From contig NZ_MRZO01000004.1 in the NCBI RefSeq assembly GCF_002732165.1, forward strand, positions 1 to 64,000: a DNA stretch of 64,000 bases. Reading direction: 5' to 3'. A program made the translations under genes and the position numbers. Positions 36,349-45,916 of this stretch are shown one piece after another. Position 1 is the first letter of the stretch. Every line of letters starts with the position of its first letter. The notes below the pieces were generated by a model. That model saw only the letters and a list, made by a program, of their open reading frames with translations. It was not told where the DNA came from and did not search any database. The DNA is from Staphylococcus xylosus. GTDB lineage: Bacteria; Bacillota; Bacilli; Staphylococcales; Staphylococcaceae.

Positions 36349-36642
36349 ATGATATTAGAAGCTGCTATGTTACAAGTTAAGAAAAACATGGAATTTGATT
36401 TTGAAAAATCATTTGAGGAAGCATCAGGAATTATTAGCTCTATGGATGGTTATATAAGCCATTCATTGAATAAATGTTTTGAGGAAAGTAATAAATATTT
36501 ATTGTTAGTAAAATGGGAAAAGCTAGAAGATCATACAAAAGGTTTTCGTAATTCTTCAGAATATAAAGAATGGAAAAATTTATTACACCATTTTTATGAC
36601 CCATTTCCAATAGTTGAACACTTTGAAGAAATTGAACTATAG
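36349..36642 (+). CDS. antibiotic biosynthesis monooxygenase (ABM) domain protein
   Basis: This 97-residue single ABM domain (ferredoxin-like fold, dimeric) shows the family core: 'DGYISHSLNKCFEESNKYLLLVKWEKLEDHTKGFRNSSEYKEW' region with HFYDPFP near the C-terminus. The ABM family includes heme-degrading enzymes, but the Asn-Trp-His set of IsdG is not evident. GAGGGG precedes the start. Substrate unknown. Confidence 0.75.
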   Translation: MILEAAMLQVKKNMEFDFEKSFEEASGIISSMDGYISHSLNKCFEESNKYLLLVKWEKLEDHTKGFRNSSEYKEWKNLLHHFYDPFPIVEHFEEIEL

Positions 36643-36775
36643 GATATCTGGGGAAAGTTGTTTTATTTTTAAAGTAAGATTTAAAAATATGATAGATGTA
36701 GAACGTTTTGTCGATAGTATACAAAAGTATGGTCATACTAAAACACATTTTATATTTTCAAAAACAATTTAAAAT

Positions 36776-36813
36776 AAAGCATGTGGCATAAATATATGAT
36801 CCACATGCTTTTA
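36776..36813. terminator. bidirectional terminator
   Basis: AAAGCATGTGG pairs with CCACATGCTTTT between the convergent ABM and PhzF genes. Confidence 0.8.
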
Positions 36814-36818
36814 TTAGT

Positions 36819-37727
36819 TTAAATGTCATCTAAAGCAATGTGAAAGGTTTTGACGTAAACCGCATTTCCAGAAATTTTTATATCATATCCATCAGTATGA
36901 CTTATAGCTTCAACGTTCACTTTACCATCCTTTTCTATTTCTTGACCTTGTTCGATGATCAGTGTTAAAGGGTTTGTTATCCTTTGCCTTTGTTCTATAT
37001 ATTTAATATAATATGCGCCCATTACACCGGAAGCGGTACCTGTGACTGGGTCTTCTTTAGTACCTGAAAAGGGCGAGGAAAAATGTCTTGCATGCATATC
37101 GGTGTTGAAATGATACGTTTCCATGCAGAATGGATGAATTGAAACGTGGGGCATTTCTTTCAATATTGAAGGAAATAGTTCATTATTTGGATTTAATTTT
37201 TCACAAACTTCAAGGTTTTTAATCGGGATAAGAAGTGTCCAAACACCCGTGCTTCCATAAACAATAGGCAAATTATCGTCAAAATCGCTTGTTTCTATAC
37301 CTAAAGCATTAGCTAAATCAGTCATTGAACCAGAGAATGTTTTAAACTGTGGTGAGGATTGTTGCATAGTAATATAAACATCACCATTTGCATTACCAAT
37401 TTTTATTGGTAACACCCCAGCATTCGTTTCGATTGTAAAGTCTGTTTTGTTTTGTAATAAACCCTTAGCCTTTAATGCGTAAAGTGTTGCAATAGTTGCA
37501 TGACCGCAAAGGTTCATTTCATGACCTGGCGTAAAAAATCGTATTCTTAAATCAGCTTTATTAGATTTAAGTGGAAAAGCAGTTTCATTGAATCCAACTT
37601 TTAAGGCAATTGCTTGCATTTCTTCAACTTTCAAGTCGTCACCACATAATACTATGCCTGCCGGGTTACCCTTATTTGCTTCAGTACTAAAAGCGTCATA
37701 GTTATAAACTTGTACAGATTTTGTCAT
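36819..37727 (-). CDS. PhzF-family isomerase/epimerase
   Basis: This 302-residue PhzF protein has the diaminopimelate-epimerase-like two-domain fold. The catalytic Glu lies in GFNETAFPL (about residue 47), and RFFTPGHEMNLCGHATIAT and GTKEDPVTGTASGVMGAYY are the family signatures. Stand-alone members are of unknown substrate. GGAGTGA precedes the start. It is divergent from the 2-hydroxycarboxylate transporter. Confidence 0.9.
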   Translation of the reverse strand: MTKSVQVYNYDAFSTEANKGNPAGIVLCGDDLKVEEMQAIALKVGFNETAFPLKSNKADLRIRFFTPGHEMNLCGHATIATLYALKAKGLLQNKTDFTIETNAGVLPIKIGNANGDVYITMQQSSPQFKTFSGSMTDLANALGIETSDFDDNLPIVYGSTGVWTLLIPIKNLEVCEKLNPNNELFPSILKEMPHVSIHPFCMETYHFNTDMHARHFSSPFSGTKEDPVTGTASGVMGAYYIKYIEQRQRITNPLTLIIEQGQEIEKDGKVNVEAISHTDGYDIKISGNAVYVKTFHIALDDI

Positions 37728-37826
37728 TGAATCACTCCTAATATAAGTAACAACCTCACTCTGTAATGTTGTTGATTAAATCATTTCTTGCTACATCTAA
37801 TTTATCAAAGTTTATAACTTGGATAA

Positions 37827-37864
37827 TAAATGATTATTAAAATAACTCTACTTGTAATCATTTA
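37827..37864. promoter_or_regulatory. 10-bp perfect inverted repeat before the 2-HCT gene
   Basis: TAAATGATTA (37827-37836) and TAATCATTTA (37855-37864) are exact inverted copies separated by 18 nt, between phzF and the transporter gene. Spacing of about 2.7 helical turns fits a dimeric response regulator. A link to the DcuR-like regulator is an inference. Confidence 0.45.
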
Positions 37865-38020
37865 TAAACCAAAATATTATTCTGTTTACCCGTTATTATT
37901 TAATAATGTTAAATATTTTTGGTTTTTTTAATTACAAAAAGATTTAAAAATTTACATAATCTATCATTCCTACTTGTTTAGCAATATTATGAGAATATTC
38001 ATTATTTAAGGGGGATGTCA

Positions 38021-39364
38021 ATGATATCGAAAAGTGAAATGAAAGCGCTTACTATAGATGGGGTAGAAAAAGATGACCGAATATGGTCGAAATTAACGCA
38101 TATGAAGGTAGGGGTTATACCTTTACCTTTATATATAACATTAGCAGTAATCATATTTCTTGCTTCAGTTTACAATGCGTTACCTGCTGATATGATCGGT
38201 GGTTTTGCAATTATTATGATTTTAGGGGTATTGTTTGGTGATTTAGGAATGAAAATTCCAATTTTAAAAGATATAGGTGGTCCTGCAATTTTAGCTTTAT
38301 TAATACCATCTACTTTAGTCTTTTTAGGTGTGTTTAATACATCTTCAATGAACGCCGTCACAACATTAATGAAAACATCAAACTTCTTATATTTTTATAT
38401 TTCATGTCTCGTTGTCGGTAGTATTTTAGGAATGAAGAGTAAAGTTTTAATACAGGGATTTACTCGTATGTTTATTCCGTTAATTGTAGGTACATTAACA
38501 GCGGTCATTGTTGGATTACTTGTAGGTATGTTGTTTGGTTATGAAATTAAGCATACATTATTTTATATTATTGTACCTATTATAGGGGGAGGAATTGGAG
38601 AAGGTATTTTACCTTTATCAATAGCATATTCATCAATTTTAGGGGAATCTGCTGAATCCTTTGTTGCACAAATGATACCAGCAGCCGTTATCGGTAATAT
38701 TATTGCAGTAGTGACAGCTGGATTAATGATGAGACTAGGTGAAAAGAAAAAGTCATTATCTGGTAATGGGACATTGGTAAAGACATCTGATGATAAAGAG
38801 ATGGTAGCTGATACAAACGACGATAATAAGAAAGTAGATTTTTCACTTATGGGAGCGGGATTATTAATAGCCTGTACATTCTTTATTTTTGGTGATCTTG
38901 CACACAAATTTATTGGTATTCCAGGACCCGTTATTATGATTTTGTTGGCTACATTGATTAAATGTTTACAATTAATGCCTAATAAAATGGAACAAGGTGC
39001 ACACCAACTATACAAATTTATATCAACAAGTTTGACTTGGCCGCTTATGGTTGGTCTAGGCATGTTGTATATACCTTTGGAGGAAGTAGTTAAGATTGTT
39101 TCACCTGCATATATTGTGATTTGTGCATCAGTTGTTATAACGATGATTAGTTCAGGATTTTTTGTCGGCAAATTGATGAAAATGTATCCAGTTGACGCTG
39201 CAATTGTTACAGGATGTCATAGTGGCTTGGGTGGTACAGGTGACGTTGCAATTTTATCAGCATCAAAACGCATGTCATTAATGCCCTTTGCACAAGTAGC
39301 AACAAGATTAGGTGGCGTATCAACAGTAATAGCTGCCACATTCTTAATGAAATTATTGAGCTAG
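38021..39364 (+). CDS. 2-hydroxycarboxylate transporter (MaeN/CitS/CimH family)
   Basis: This 447-residue secondary transporter of the 2-HCT family has about 11 membrane segments. Both family re-entrant loop signatures are present: GGGIGEGILPLS (about residue 188) and GLGGTGD near residue 406. Relatives co-transport malate or citrate with Na+ or H+. The malic enzyme gene follows 68 bp later, so malate is the most likely substrate. GGGGG 6 nt upstream supports ATG 38021; ATG 38015 overlaps that site. Confidence 0.9.
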   Translation: MISKSEMKALTIDGVEKDDRIWSKLTHMKVGVIPLPLYITLAVIIFLASVYNALPADMIGGFAIIMILGVLFGDLGMKIPILKDIGGPAILALLIPSTLVFLGVFNTSSMNAVTTLMKTSNFLYFYISCLVVGSILGMKSKVLIQGFTRMFIPLIVGTLTAVIVGLLVGMLFGYEIKHTLFYIIVPIIGGGIGEGILPLSIAYSSILGESAESFVAQMIPAAVIGNIIAVVTAGLMMRLGEKKKSLSGNGTLVKTSDDKEMVADTNDDNKKVDFSLMGAGLLIACTFFIFGDLAHKFIGIPGPVIMILLATLIKCLQLMPNKMEQGAHQLYKFISTSLTWPLMVGLGMLYIPLEEVVKIVSPAYIVICASVVITMISSGFFVGKLMKMYPVDAAIVTGCHSGLGGTGDVAILSASKRMSLMPFAQVATRLGGVSTVIAATFLMKLLS

Positions 39365-39432
39365 TGAGCATACAGTCAAAGCTATTTATAAATAAAAGAC
39401 GAAATAACAATTAATTAAGGGAGTAGAAATAC

Positions 39433-40608
39433 ATGACTATAAAAAACTATAAAGCTGAATCTATAGAACTTCATAAAAAACATGCAGGGAAATTAGAAAT
39501 TAATAGTAAAGTAGATGTGAATACACAAGAAGATTTAAGTACGGTATACACGCCAGGTGTTTCCGAAGTTTGTAATGTGATTGCTGAAGATGAAGAAAAG
39601 GTAAATACATTGACGTCTAGAGGTAATATGATTGGCATTGTTTCAGATGGAACAGCGGTTTTAGGATTAGGTGATATTGGACCTAAAGCTGCGATACCAG
39701 TCATGGAAGGTAAGAGTATATTATTCAAAAAATTTGCGGACTTAGATGCATTTCCGATTTGTTTGGATACTAAAGATACTGAAGAAATTATTCATATTAT
39801 AAAAGCACTGCAACCTAATTTTGCAGGAATAAATCTAGAAGATATTGCAGCACCTCGTTGTTTTGAAATTGAAAAAAGATTAAAAGAAGAATTAGATATC
39901 CCTGTTTTTCATGACGATCAACATGGAACAGCTATTGTTGTACTTGCTGCATTAATTAATGCATTAAAAGTTGTAGAGAAAGAAAATTATGAAGTACAAA
40001 TAGTGATTAATGGTGCAGGATCAGCAGGTATTGCAATTGCGCAATTATTATTAAGTGCTGGATATAAAGATATCGTGTTATTAAGTATTGAAGGGGTAGT
40101 TTGTCAAGGTGAGACATGGATGAATGATGCACAAAAAGCCATTGCTGAAGTGACTAATTTAACGCAAAAACGCGGTGATTTAGATGATGTGATTCAAGAG
40201 GCAGATGTGTTCATAGGCGTTTCAGCACCTAATGTTTTAAATGAAAGTCACGTTAAATCAATGAGTGATCAGCCAATTATCTTTGCATTAGCCAATCCTA
40301 CACCTGAAATCTTTCCAGAGGAAGCCATTGCTGCAGGTGCGGCTGTTGTAGGAACTGGACGTTCAGATTATCCAAATCAAATTAATAATTTATTAGCGTT
40401 CCCAGGTATCTTTAGAGGCATTTTAAATGCGCGTAAGCAGAATATTACGACTGAAATGAAAGTAGCTGCTGCACAGGGTATTGCGAATGTTATTCCTGAA
40501 AGTGAATTAAGTAAAGACTATGTAATACCACATGCATTAAATTCAGAAGTGGTAACAACGGTAGCCAATGCAGTTGAAAAATCAGCTTTGGAAGCAGTCC
40601 ATAAATAA
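39433..40608 (+). CDS. NAD(P)-dependent malic enzyme
   Basis: This 391-residue bacterial malic enzyme decarboxylates malate to pyruvate. Key blocks are TVYTPGVSEVC (catalytic Tyr), DGTAVLGLGDIGPKAAIPVMEGK (catalytic Lys), INLEDIAAPRCFEIE and FHDDQHGTAIV (metal Glu/Asp), NGAGSAGIAIAQLL (dinucleotide fold) and ALANPTPEI. Co-factor preference is not certain. GGGAG lies about 10 nt upstream. With the transporter and the DcuSR-like pair it forms a malate uptake and use pathway. Confidence 0.93.
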   Translation: MTIKNYKAESIELHKKHAGKLEINSKVDVNTQEDLSTVYTPGVSEVCNVIAEDEEKVNTLTSRGNMIGIVSDGTAVLGLGDIGPKAAIPVMEGKSILFKKFADLDAFPICLDTKDTEEIIHIIKALQPNFAGINLEDIAAPRCFEIEKRLKEELDIPVFHDDQHGTAIVVLAALINALKVVEKENYEVQIVINGAGSAGIAIAQLLLSAGYKDIVLLSIEGVVCQGETWMNDAQKAIAEVTNLTQKRGDLDDVIQEADVFIGVSAPNVLNESHVKSMSDQPIIFALANPTPEIFPEEAIAAGAAVVGTGRSDYPNQINNLLAFPGIFRGILNARKQNITTEMKVAAAQGIANVIPESELSKDYVIPHALNSEVVTTVANAVEKSALEAVHK

Positions 40609-40908
40609 ATTGATTTTAAAACTATCAAAACTTCCAATATTAAAAATTCTATTTCTTACAAATGTTGTTTAAAGTATTCTAAATCATATAATAAATGAAG
40701 TCGGTATGAGTCGAGGATAGTATTTCTGTCCTGAAATCATATCGACTTTTTTATTTAAAATGGAAATATTATTATCGTAGAAATCGTAATAATAAAAAAT
40801 ACAAGTAGTTGAAAAAGAAAAAAAGTGTATAGCTATACTGAATAATAGGAAATCTCTACAATAAATGTTAACATAATTAATATTATAGTTAACAATAAGG
40901 TGATGAAA
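40609..40908. other. intergenic region malic enzyme/vraA
   Basis: A terminator hairpin lies at 40698-40752: AAGTCGGTATGA pairs with TCATATCGACTT, followed by T6, with an inner AGGA/TCCT stem. The rest is AT-rich sequence with the vraA promoter region, where TTAACATAATTAATATTATAGTTAA forms a loose palindrome. Confidence 0.6.
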
Positions 40909-42276
40909 ATGCAATTATTAAAAAATATTGAATGGTATGCGCAATATCAACCGTATGATGGTGCACTTCAATTTGATGCAGAAATTATAAGTTATAAAAT
41001 GTTGCAAGAACGTATAGTAGAGGTTGTAGAACAATTGCATGATATTCCTGAAAATCAATGTGTTGCGCTTACGATGAACAACCCGATGTCTACAGTATTG
41101 TATTATTTGGCTTTAATCAAAAAAGGTTGCATACCTTGTGTTATGGATTTTCGATGGACTCATGAGCAAGTAAATAAACTAATAGAAAAATACGATATTG
41201 CATATCTTATAAATAATGATTTAACAGTCATATTATTTGAACAAGTAGAACAAAATACTACAGAAATAGAAAATATATTACATATTGGTTTTACTTCTGG
41301 AACGACAGGTCTGCCTAAAGCATATTATAGAAATGAGTTGTCATGGTTATATTCATATGAAGAAACTGAAAAATTAATGGAAACTGAAATTGATACAATG
41401 ATTGCGCCAGGACCACTATCACACTCGTTATCTTTATTTGTGTGCGTCTTTGCTTTGTATAGTGGTCGGAAATTTATTGGGCAGCAACAATTTAATGCAC
41501 AAGTATTAATGGATATATTGAAGACAGACAAAGCAATAAAGCATTGCGTTTTGTTTGTAGTCCCTACAATGTTAGATACTTGTGTTGCTTGGAATAGTAC
41601 TATGCAACAAATTAGATATATTTTTACCACTGGAGATAAATTGCAACATAGTTTAAGGGAGAGTGTAGCAATACATTTTCCTAATGCTATATTAATAGAG
41701 TTCTTTGGAACTTCGGAGGCAAGTTTTATTAGTTATAACTATAATAATGATGCGCCTAGTCATTCTGTAGGCAAACTGTTCCCTAATGTTACAATCAATC
41801 TCGACCAAATTGATGAACATGGTATTGGTAAATTAAAAGTTAAGAGTAACATGCTCTTTAGTGGATATATTGGGGATCCACTTCCAAATGGTTACTGGAT
41901 AGAAATTGGTGATTTTGCATCATTAGATTCAGAAGGCTATTTATATTTACATGGACGCCAACATGATCGAATGATTATTGGAGGTCGAAATGTTTATCCA
42001 AGTGAAATAGAATATTTTGCTCAAAATTTTAAAGAATTCAATGAAGTATTAGTCATTAGTGAGCCTCATTCAAAATTTGGCGAAATCGCTGTATTGCTTT
42101 ATACAGGTGAGTGCCAAGTGAAGTATCGTGAGTTTAAATATTTTTTAACTCACTATTTGGCTCGTTATCAGATGCCATCAAAGTTAGTAAAAGTAAGTGA
42201 AATGCATTATACACAAAGTGGTAAAATTGCACGCAAATATATGAAAAGTCTTTATTTAAAGGGTGAATTAAAATAA
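40909..42276 (+). CDS. vraA: AMP-forming acyl-CoA ligase VraA
   Basis: This 455-residue ANL-family ligase activates a carboxylic acid, probably a fatty acid, as acyl-CoA. Motifs are TSGTTGLPK (P-loop, about residue 128), FGTSEASF, IGDFASLDSEGYLYLHGRQHD (adenylate) and the hinge RMIIGGRNVYPSEIE. AAGGTG 7 nt upstream selects ATG 40909. The set vraA-vraB-vraC is known from S. aureus, where it was found in vancomycin-resistance expression studies, but its physiological role is unclear. It overlaps vraB by one base. Confidence 0.9.
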   Translation: MQLLKNIEWYAQYQPYDGALQFDAEIISYKMLQERIVEVVEQLHDIPENQCVALTMNNPMSTVLYYLALIKKGCIPCVMDFRWTHEQVNKLIEKYDIAYLINNDLTVILFEQVEQNTTEIENILHIGFTSGTTGLPKAYYRNELSWLYSYEETEKLMETEIDTMIAPGPLSHSLSLFVCVFALYSGRKFIGQQQFNAQVLMDILKTDKAIKHCVLFVVPTMLDTCVAWNSTMQQIRYIFTTGDKLQHSLRESVAIHFPNAILIEFFGTSEASFISYNYNNDAPSHSVGKLFPNVTINLDQIDEHGIGKLKVKSNMLFSGYIGDPLPNGYWIEIGDFASLDSEGYLYLHGRQHDRMIIGGRNVYPSEIEYFAQNFKEFNEVLVISEPHSKFGEIAVLLYTGECQVKYREFKYFLTHYLARYQMPSKLVKVSEMHYTQSGKIARKYMKSLYLKGELK

Positions 42277-43418
42277 TGAATGAAGCGGTTATAGTCGCAG
42301 CGAAACGAACACCATTTGGTAAATATGGTGGAAAATTAAAGCATTTAGAACCAGAAGCATTATTAAAACCGTTATTTGAGCATTTTAATGCACAATATGT
42401 AGACATAATGACAGAAATTGATGATGTGATTTTAGGTAATGTAATAGGAAACGGTGGCAATATTGCTAGGAAAGCTTTGTTAGAAGCTGGATTGAACCAA
42501 AATATTACTGGACTAACATTAGATAGGCAATGTGGTTCTGGGTTAGAAGCAGTGATACACGCATGTCGAATGGTTCAAGCAGGCGCGGGATCTATATATA
42601 TAGCTGGTGGCGTTGAAAGTACAAGTAGAGCGCCATGGAAGATTAAAAGGCCACAATCCGTATATGACACACAGTTACCTGAATTTTTTGAACGTGCTTC
42701 TTTTGCACCAGATAACCAAGATCCATCGATGATACAAGCTGCAGAGAATGTAGCGCAAAGATATAATATATCAAGAAATGATCAGGATGCATTTGCATTA
42801 GAAAGTCATAGAAAGACGATTATGGCTTATAAACAAAAGCAACTTAATCAGGAAATTGTTTCGTTAGAAGTGAAGGGGGAAATTTTTAACAGAGACGAAA
42901 GTATTAAAGAAAGAATGGATGAACGCACATTAAATCGCTTGAAACCATTGTTAACTGAAGGCACAGTCACTGCAGGAAATTGTTGTATGAAGAACGATGG
43001 CGCAGTATTATTATTAGTTATGAATAAAGCAATGGCTGAAGCTTATGGTATACAACAGGGTTTAACTTTTAAAGATGGTATTACAGTGGGAGTTGATCCT
43101 ACGTTACTTGGAATTGGACCAGTTCCTGCAGTAAACACATTACTTAAGAGAAATAAACATACAATAGATGAATTAGACGCTATAGAATTAAACGAAGCAT
43201 TTGCATCTCAAGTATTAGCAAGTCAAAGAGAGTTAGGTATATCACTAAATAAGTTGAATATATATGGTGGGGCAATTGCTTCAGGGCATCCATATGGTGC
43301 AAGTGGTGCGGCATTAGTTACACGCTTGTTTTATATGAAGGATTACTATAGAACTATTGCAACTATGGGGATTGGAGGTGGCATGGGAAATGCGGCATTA
43401 TTTGAACGATGGTCATGA
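42276..43418 (+). CDS. vraB: acetyl-CoA C-acetyltransferase VraB (thiolase)
   Basis: This 380-residue thiolase has nucleophilic Cys86 in LDRQCGSGLEA, the NEAF loop (NEAFASQVLA), GGAIASGHPYGASGAAL with the catalytic His, and a GIGGGMGNA end. Note that the usual second cysteine in the final C-x-G motif is replaced here: the C-terminal sequence reads TMGIGGGMGNAAL, whereas most thiolases have C-x-G at this place. The start overlaps the vraA stop (TAATG). It would extend or cleave acyl-CoA made by VraA. Confidence 0.9.
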   Translation: MNEAVIVAAKRTPFGKYGGKLKHLEPEALLKPLFEHFNAQYVDIMTEIDDVILGNVIGNGGNIARKALLEAGLNQNITGLTLDRQCGSGLEAVIHACRMVQAGAGSIYIAGGVESTSRAPWKIKRPQSVYDTQLPEFFERASFAPDNQDPSMIQAAENVAQRYNISRNDQDAFALESHRKTIMAYKQKQLNQEIVSLEVKGEIFNRDESIKERMDERTLNRLKPLLTEGTVTAGNCCMKNDGAVLLLVMNKAMAEAYGIQQGLTFKDGITVGVDPTLLGIGPVPAVNTLLKRNKHTIDELDAIELNEAFASQVLASQRELGISLNKLNIYGGAIASGHPYGASGAALVTRLFYMKDYYRTIATMGIGGGMGNAALFERWS

Positions 43419-43752
43419 AGTTAGAGAAGTTATATTTAGTGATAAGGAAGTGGATGTTTACAACCAACTATTTGGTGATCAGTTAACTAACTCAGTCCCG
43501 CCACTTATGTGCGCAAAGCTATGGCCAGAGTTCACTTTGTTTCAAGAATTTACAGAAAATGAAATTTTACTAAAAGAAACCGAGGTTACTCAAATACGAC
43601 CTCTCAGTGTAAATGAATATTATTTAGCACATATGTATATTGTTGGGTGTAAGAAAGTACGTCAATATATGAAGTATATAGTCAAATTAGAAATTAATAA
43701 AAATAAATATAAATGTATATCTATTACACAAACTTTTTTGGAGTGTATTTAA
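43390..43752 (+). CDS. vraC: VraC protein
   Basis: This 120-residue protein follows vraB in the same order as in S. aureus. GGAGGTGG about 8 nt before ATG 43390 supports this start, so it overlaps vraB by 29 bp in another frame. No catalytic motif is recognised; its size and neighbours suggest an acyl-CoA hotdog-type role, but this is an inference. It is directly followed by the MaoC-like gene. Confidence 0.8.
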   Translation: MRHYLNDGHEVREVIFSDKEVDVYNQLFGDQLTNSVPPLMCAKLWPEFTLFQEFTENEILLKETEVTQIRPLSVNEYYLAHMYIVGCKKVRQYMKYIVKLEINKNKYKCISITQTFLECI

Positions 43753-43753
43753 A

Positions 43754-44017
43754 ATGTTTGAGTTAAATTTAAAGCAAGTAAGTGAATATTTAACATTGAT
43801 TAATGATTATAATCCAGTGCATAAGCAAATTGTTCCTGGTCAAATGGTAGTTCAAATAGCGCTTACAAAAGCAAAAGTGAATTGGTCAGCTTACAAAGTA
43901 AAGTATGTTGAATCTATTGAAATATCAGAAGTTATTAAAGTTAAAATTGAAAAACCTAATAAATTAATTATTTTAAATGAAAATGACAAAATAAAAATAA
44001 ATATAACAAAAAAATGA
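43754..44017 (+). CDS. short MaoC-like hotdog protein
   Basis: This 87-residue protein contains INDYNPVHKQIVPGQMVVQIA, which matches the catalytic D-x-N-P-x-H segment of MaoC/R-specific enoyl-CoA hydratases. It is much shorter than the usual 130-150 residues, covering little more than one half-domain, so it may need VraC as partner. GGAGTG precedes the ATG, which lies one base after the vraC stop. It is the last gene of the vra operon. Confidence 0.72.
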   Translation: MFELNLKQVSEYLTLINDYNPVHKQIVPGQMVVQIALTKAKVNWSAYKVKYVESIEISEVIKVKIEKPNKLIILNENDKIKINITKK

Positions 44018-44053
44018 GTTTCCATATTTACTTAATGGAAACTCATTTTTTAT
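44011..44053 (+). terminator. terminator of the vra operon
   Basis: ATGAGTTTCCAT pairs with ATGGAAACTCAT, followed by seven T; the A run before it also allows use on the other strand. Confidence 0.88.
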
Positions 44054-44148
44054 TTTGTTATAAGTTTTATATGCACAAAAAATAAAAGGGTAATATGCAT
44101 TTTTTGCATAAAAATGAGCGATTTAGTGATGGAAAGGTTGAGGTCAGT

Positions 44149-44176
44149 TTGACAATATTCATTAACTACGTATAAT
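44149..44176 (+). promoter_or_regulatory. promoter of proP
   Basis: TTGACA (44149-44154), 16 nt, TATAAT (44171-44176): both hexamers are perfect SigA consensus. Confidence 0.75.
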
Positions 44177-44208
44177 TGTATAACATGTTAAAGGGAGTGG
44201 ACATATTC

Positions 44209-45621
44209 ATGGATTATGAAAAGGATTTTGATAAAAGTAGTATAAATAAGGTTGATCCCAAAACTGCTAAAAAAACTGTGTTTGCCACAGGTATCGGAAA
44301 CGCAATGGAATGGTTTGACTTTGGTTTGTATTCTTATTTAGCAGTGATACTCGGACAAAACTTCTTCAGTTCGGTAGAAAATGATCAACTCAAAACAATA
44401 TTTACGTTTGCAACATTTGCAATCGCGTTCTTACTTAGACCAGTCGGTGGTATTATCTTCGGTATGATTGGAGATAAATACGGTAGAAAAGTAGTATTAA
44501 CAACAACCATCATTATGATGGCATTCTCTACATTACTCATTGGTATTTTGCCTACATATGACCAAATTGGCGTTTGGGCCCCTATACTGCTCTTGTTAGG
44601 TAGAGTGTTACAAGGATTTTCAACAGGTGGAGAATATGCAGGTGCAATGGTATATATAGCAGAATCTTCGCCAGATAGAAAACGAAATACACTTGGTTCT
44701 GGACTAGAAATTGGTACATTATCAGGTTATATTGCTGCATCAGTATTAAGTGGATTATTATTCTTCTTCTTAAATGATGATCAAATGGCTTCGTGGGGTT
44801 GGAGAATTCCATTTATCTTAGGCTTATTCTTAGGTATCTTTGGTTTTTATTTAAGAAGAAAACTAGAAGAATCTCCAGTATACGAAAATGAACTTGCAGA
44901 TAAACCGAAAAGAGATAATATTGGTTTCTTAACTATTATTAGATATTATTATAAAGATATTATTGTATGTTTTGTTGCAGTTGCGTTCTTTAACTGTACA
45001 AATTATATGGTAACTTCATATATGCCGTCATATTTACAACAAATTATTAAATTAGATAGTACAACAGTATCTGTTTTAATTACAGTTGTTATGGCAGTAA
45101 TGATTCCATTAGCATTAATGTTTGGTCGACTTGCCGATAGAATTGGTGAGAAAAATGTATTTTTAATTGGATTGGTTGGTACTGCAGTGTTTAGTATTGC
45201 TGCTTTTTCACTTTTCCAAACAACGTCAATTATTTTCATTATCGTTGGTATCTTTATCTTAGGTTTCTTCTTATCGACATATGAAGGGACTATGCCAGGT
45301 TCATTACCAACTATGTTCTATACACATATTAGATATAGAACTTTAGCTGTAACGTTTAATGTATCAGTATCTTTATTTGGTGGTACGACGCCATTAATTG
45401 CGTCTTCACTTGTAGCGAAAACAGGTGACCCTTTATCTCCGGCTTATTATTTAACAGCCGTGAGTATTGTAGGTATTATCATTATTTCGTTATTACATGT
45501 AAGTACAGCAGGCAAATCACTTAAAGGTTCATATCCTAATGTCGAAAGTAACGAAGAATATGAGTACTATAAAGATAATCCTGATAAAGCATTATGGTGG
45601 ACGAAAGATAAACACGTATAA
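44209..45621 (+). CDS. proP: ProP-type proline/betaine MFS symporter
   Basis: This 470-residue 12-TM major facilitator of the metabolite:H+ symporter family has [20 protein letters not shown] in TM1, the loop 2-3 motif GDKYGRKV, and [22 protein letters not shown]. ProP imports proline and glycine betaine during osmotic stress. ATG 44209 has AAGGGAGTGG about 10 nt upstream; an upstream in-frame extension is not supported. Position next to vraABC is conserved in staphylococci. Confidence 0.88.
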   Translation: MDYEKDFDKSSINKVDPKTAKKTVFATGIGNAMEWFDFGLYSYLAVILGQNFFSSVENDQLKTIFTFATFAIAFLLRPVGGIIFGMIGDKYGRKVVLTTTIIMMAFSTLLIGILPTYDQIGVWAPILLLLGRVLQGFSTGGEYAGAMVYIAESSPDRKRNTLGSGLEIGTLSGYIAASVLSGLLFFFLNDDQMASWGWRIPFILGLFLGIFGFYLRRKLEESPVYENELADKPKRDNIGFLTIIRYYYKDIIVCFVAVAFFNCTNYMVTSYMPSYLQQIIKLDSTTVSVLITVVMAVMIPLALMFGRLADRIGEKNVFLIGLVGTAVFSIAAFSLFQTTSIIFIIVGIFILGFFLSTYEGTMPGSLPTMFYTHIRYRTLAVTFNVSVSLFGGTTPLIASSLVAKTGDPLSPAYYLTAVSIVGIIIISLLHVSTAGKSLKGSYPNVESNEEYEYYKDNPDKALWWTKDKHV

Positions 45622-45642
45622 TTAAAAGTTTCAAATATAATT

Positions 45643-45689
45643 AAAAAGGGACAAAAATCAATTTTTATAAAATGATTTTTGTCCTTTTC
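45643..45689 (+). terminator. terminator of proP
   Basis: AAAAAGGGACAAAAATCA pairs with TGATTTTTGTCCTTTT. A second terminator-like hairpin (45838-45874, CAGTTCC...GGACTG then T7) follows 150 bp later without a convincing gene in between. Confidence 0.8.
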
Positions 45690-45916
45690 TATGAGCAATG
45701 ATGAGGAATGAAATAGTTTTTGATGAAAGAAACACTCGAATTAATGCTCATGTGCAAGCATCACATTTCAATAAACAGATTGAAAAGATTAATACTACTT
45801 ATGTTCATTCTAGTCATCAATTGTCTATTATGATTAAACAGTTCCAGACATTCAATGTCCAGGACTGTTTTTTTATGTTATCTTAAGGAGAATTGAGAAA
45901 ATTTAGGAGGATGAAT

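Noticed and set aside
38563..39171. 202-codon minus-strand frame inside the 2-HCT transporter
   Set aside because: Antisense frame of a conserved membrane protein with intact family motifs; no ribosome site or known domain.
45698..45886. 62-codon frame between proP and the ASCH gene
   Set aside because: It runs through a terminator hairpin and lacks a convincing ribosome site; it might be a remnant, but nothing was recognised.
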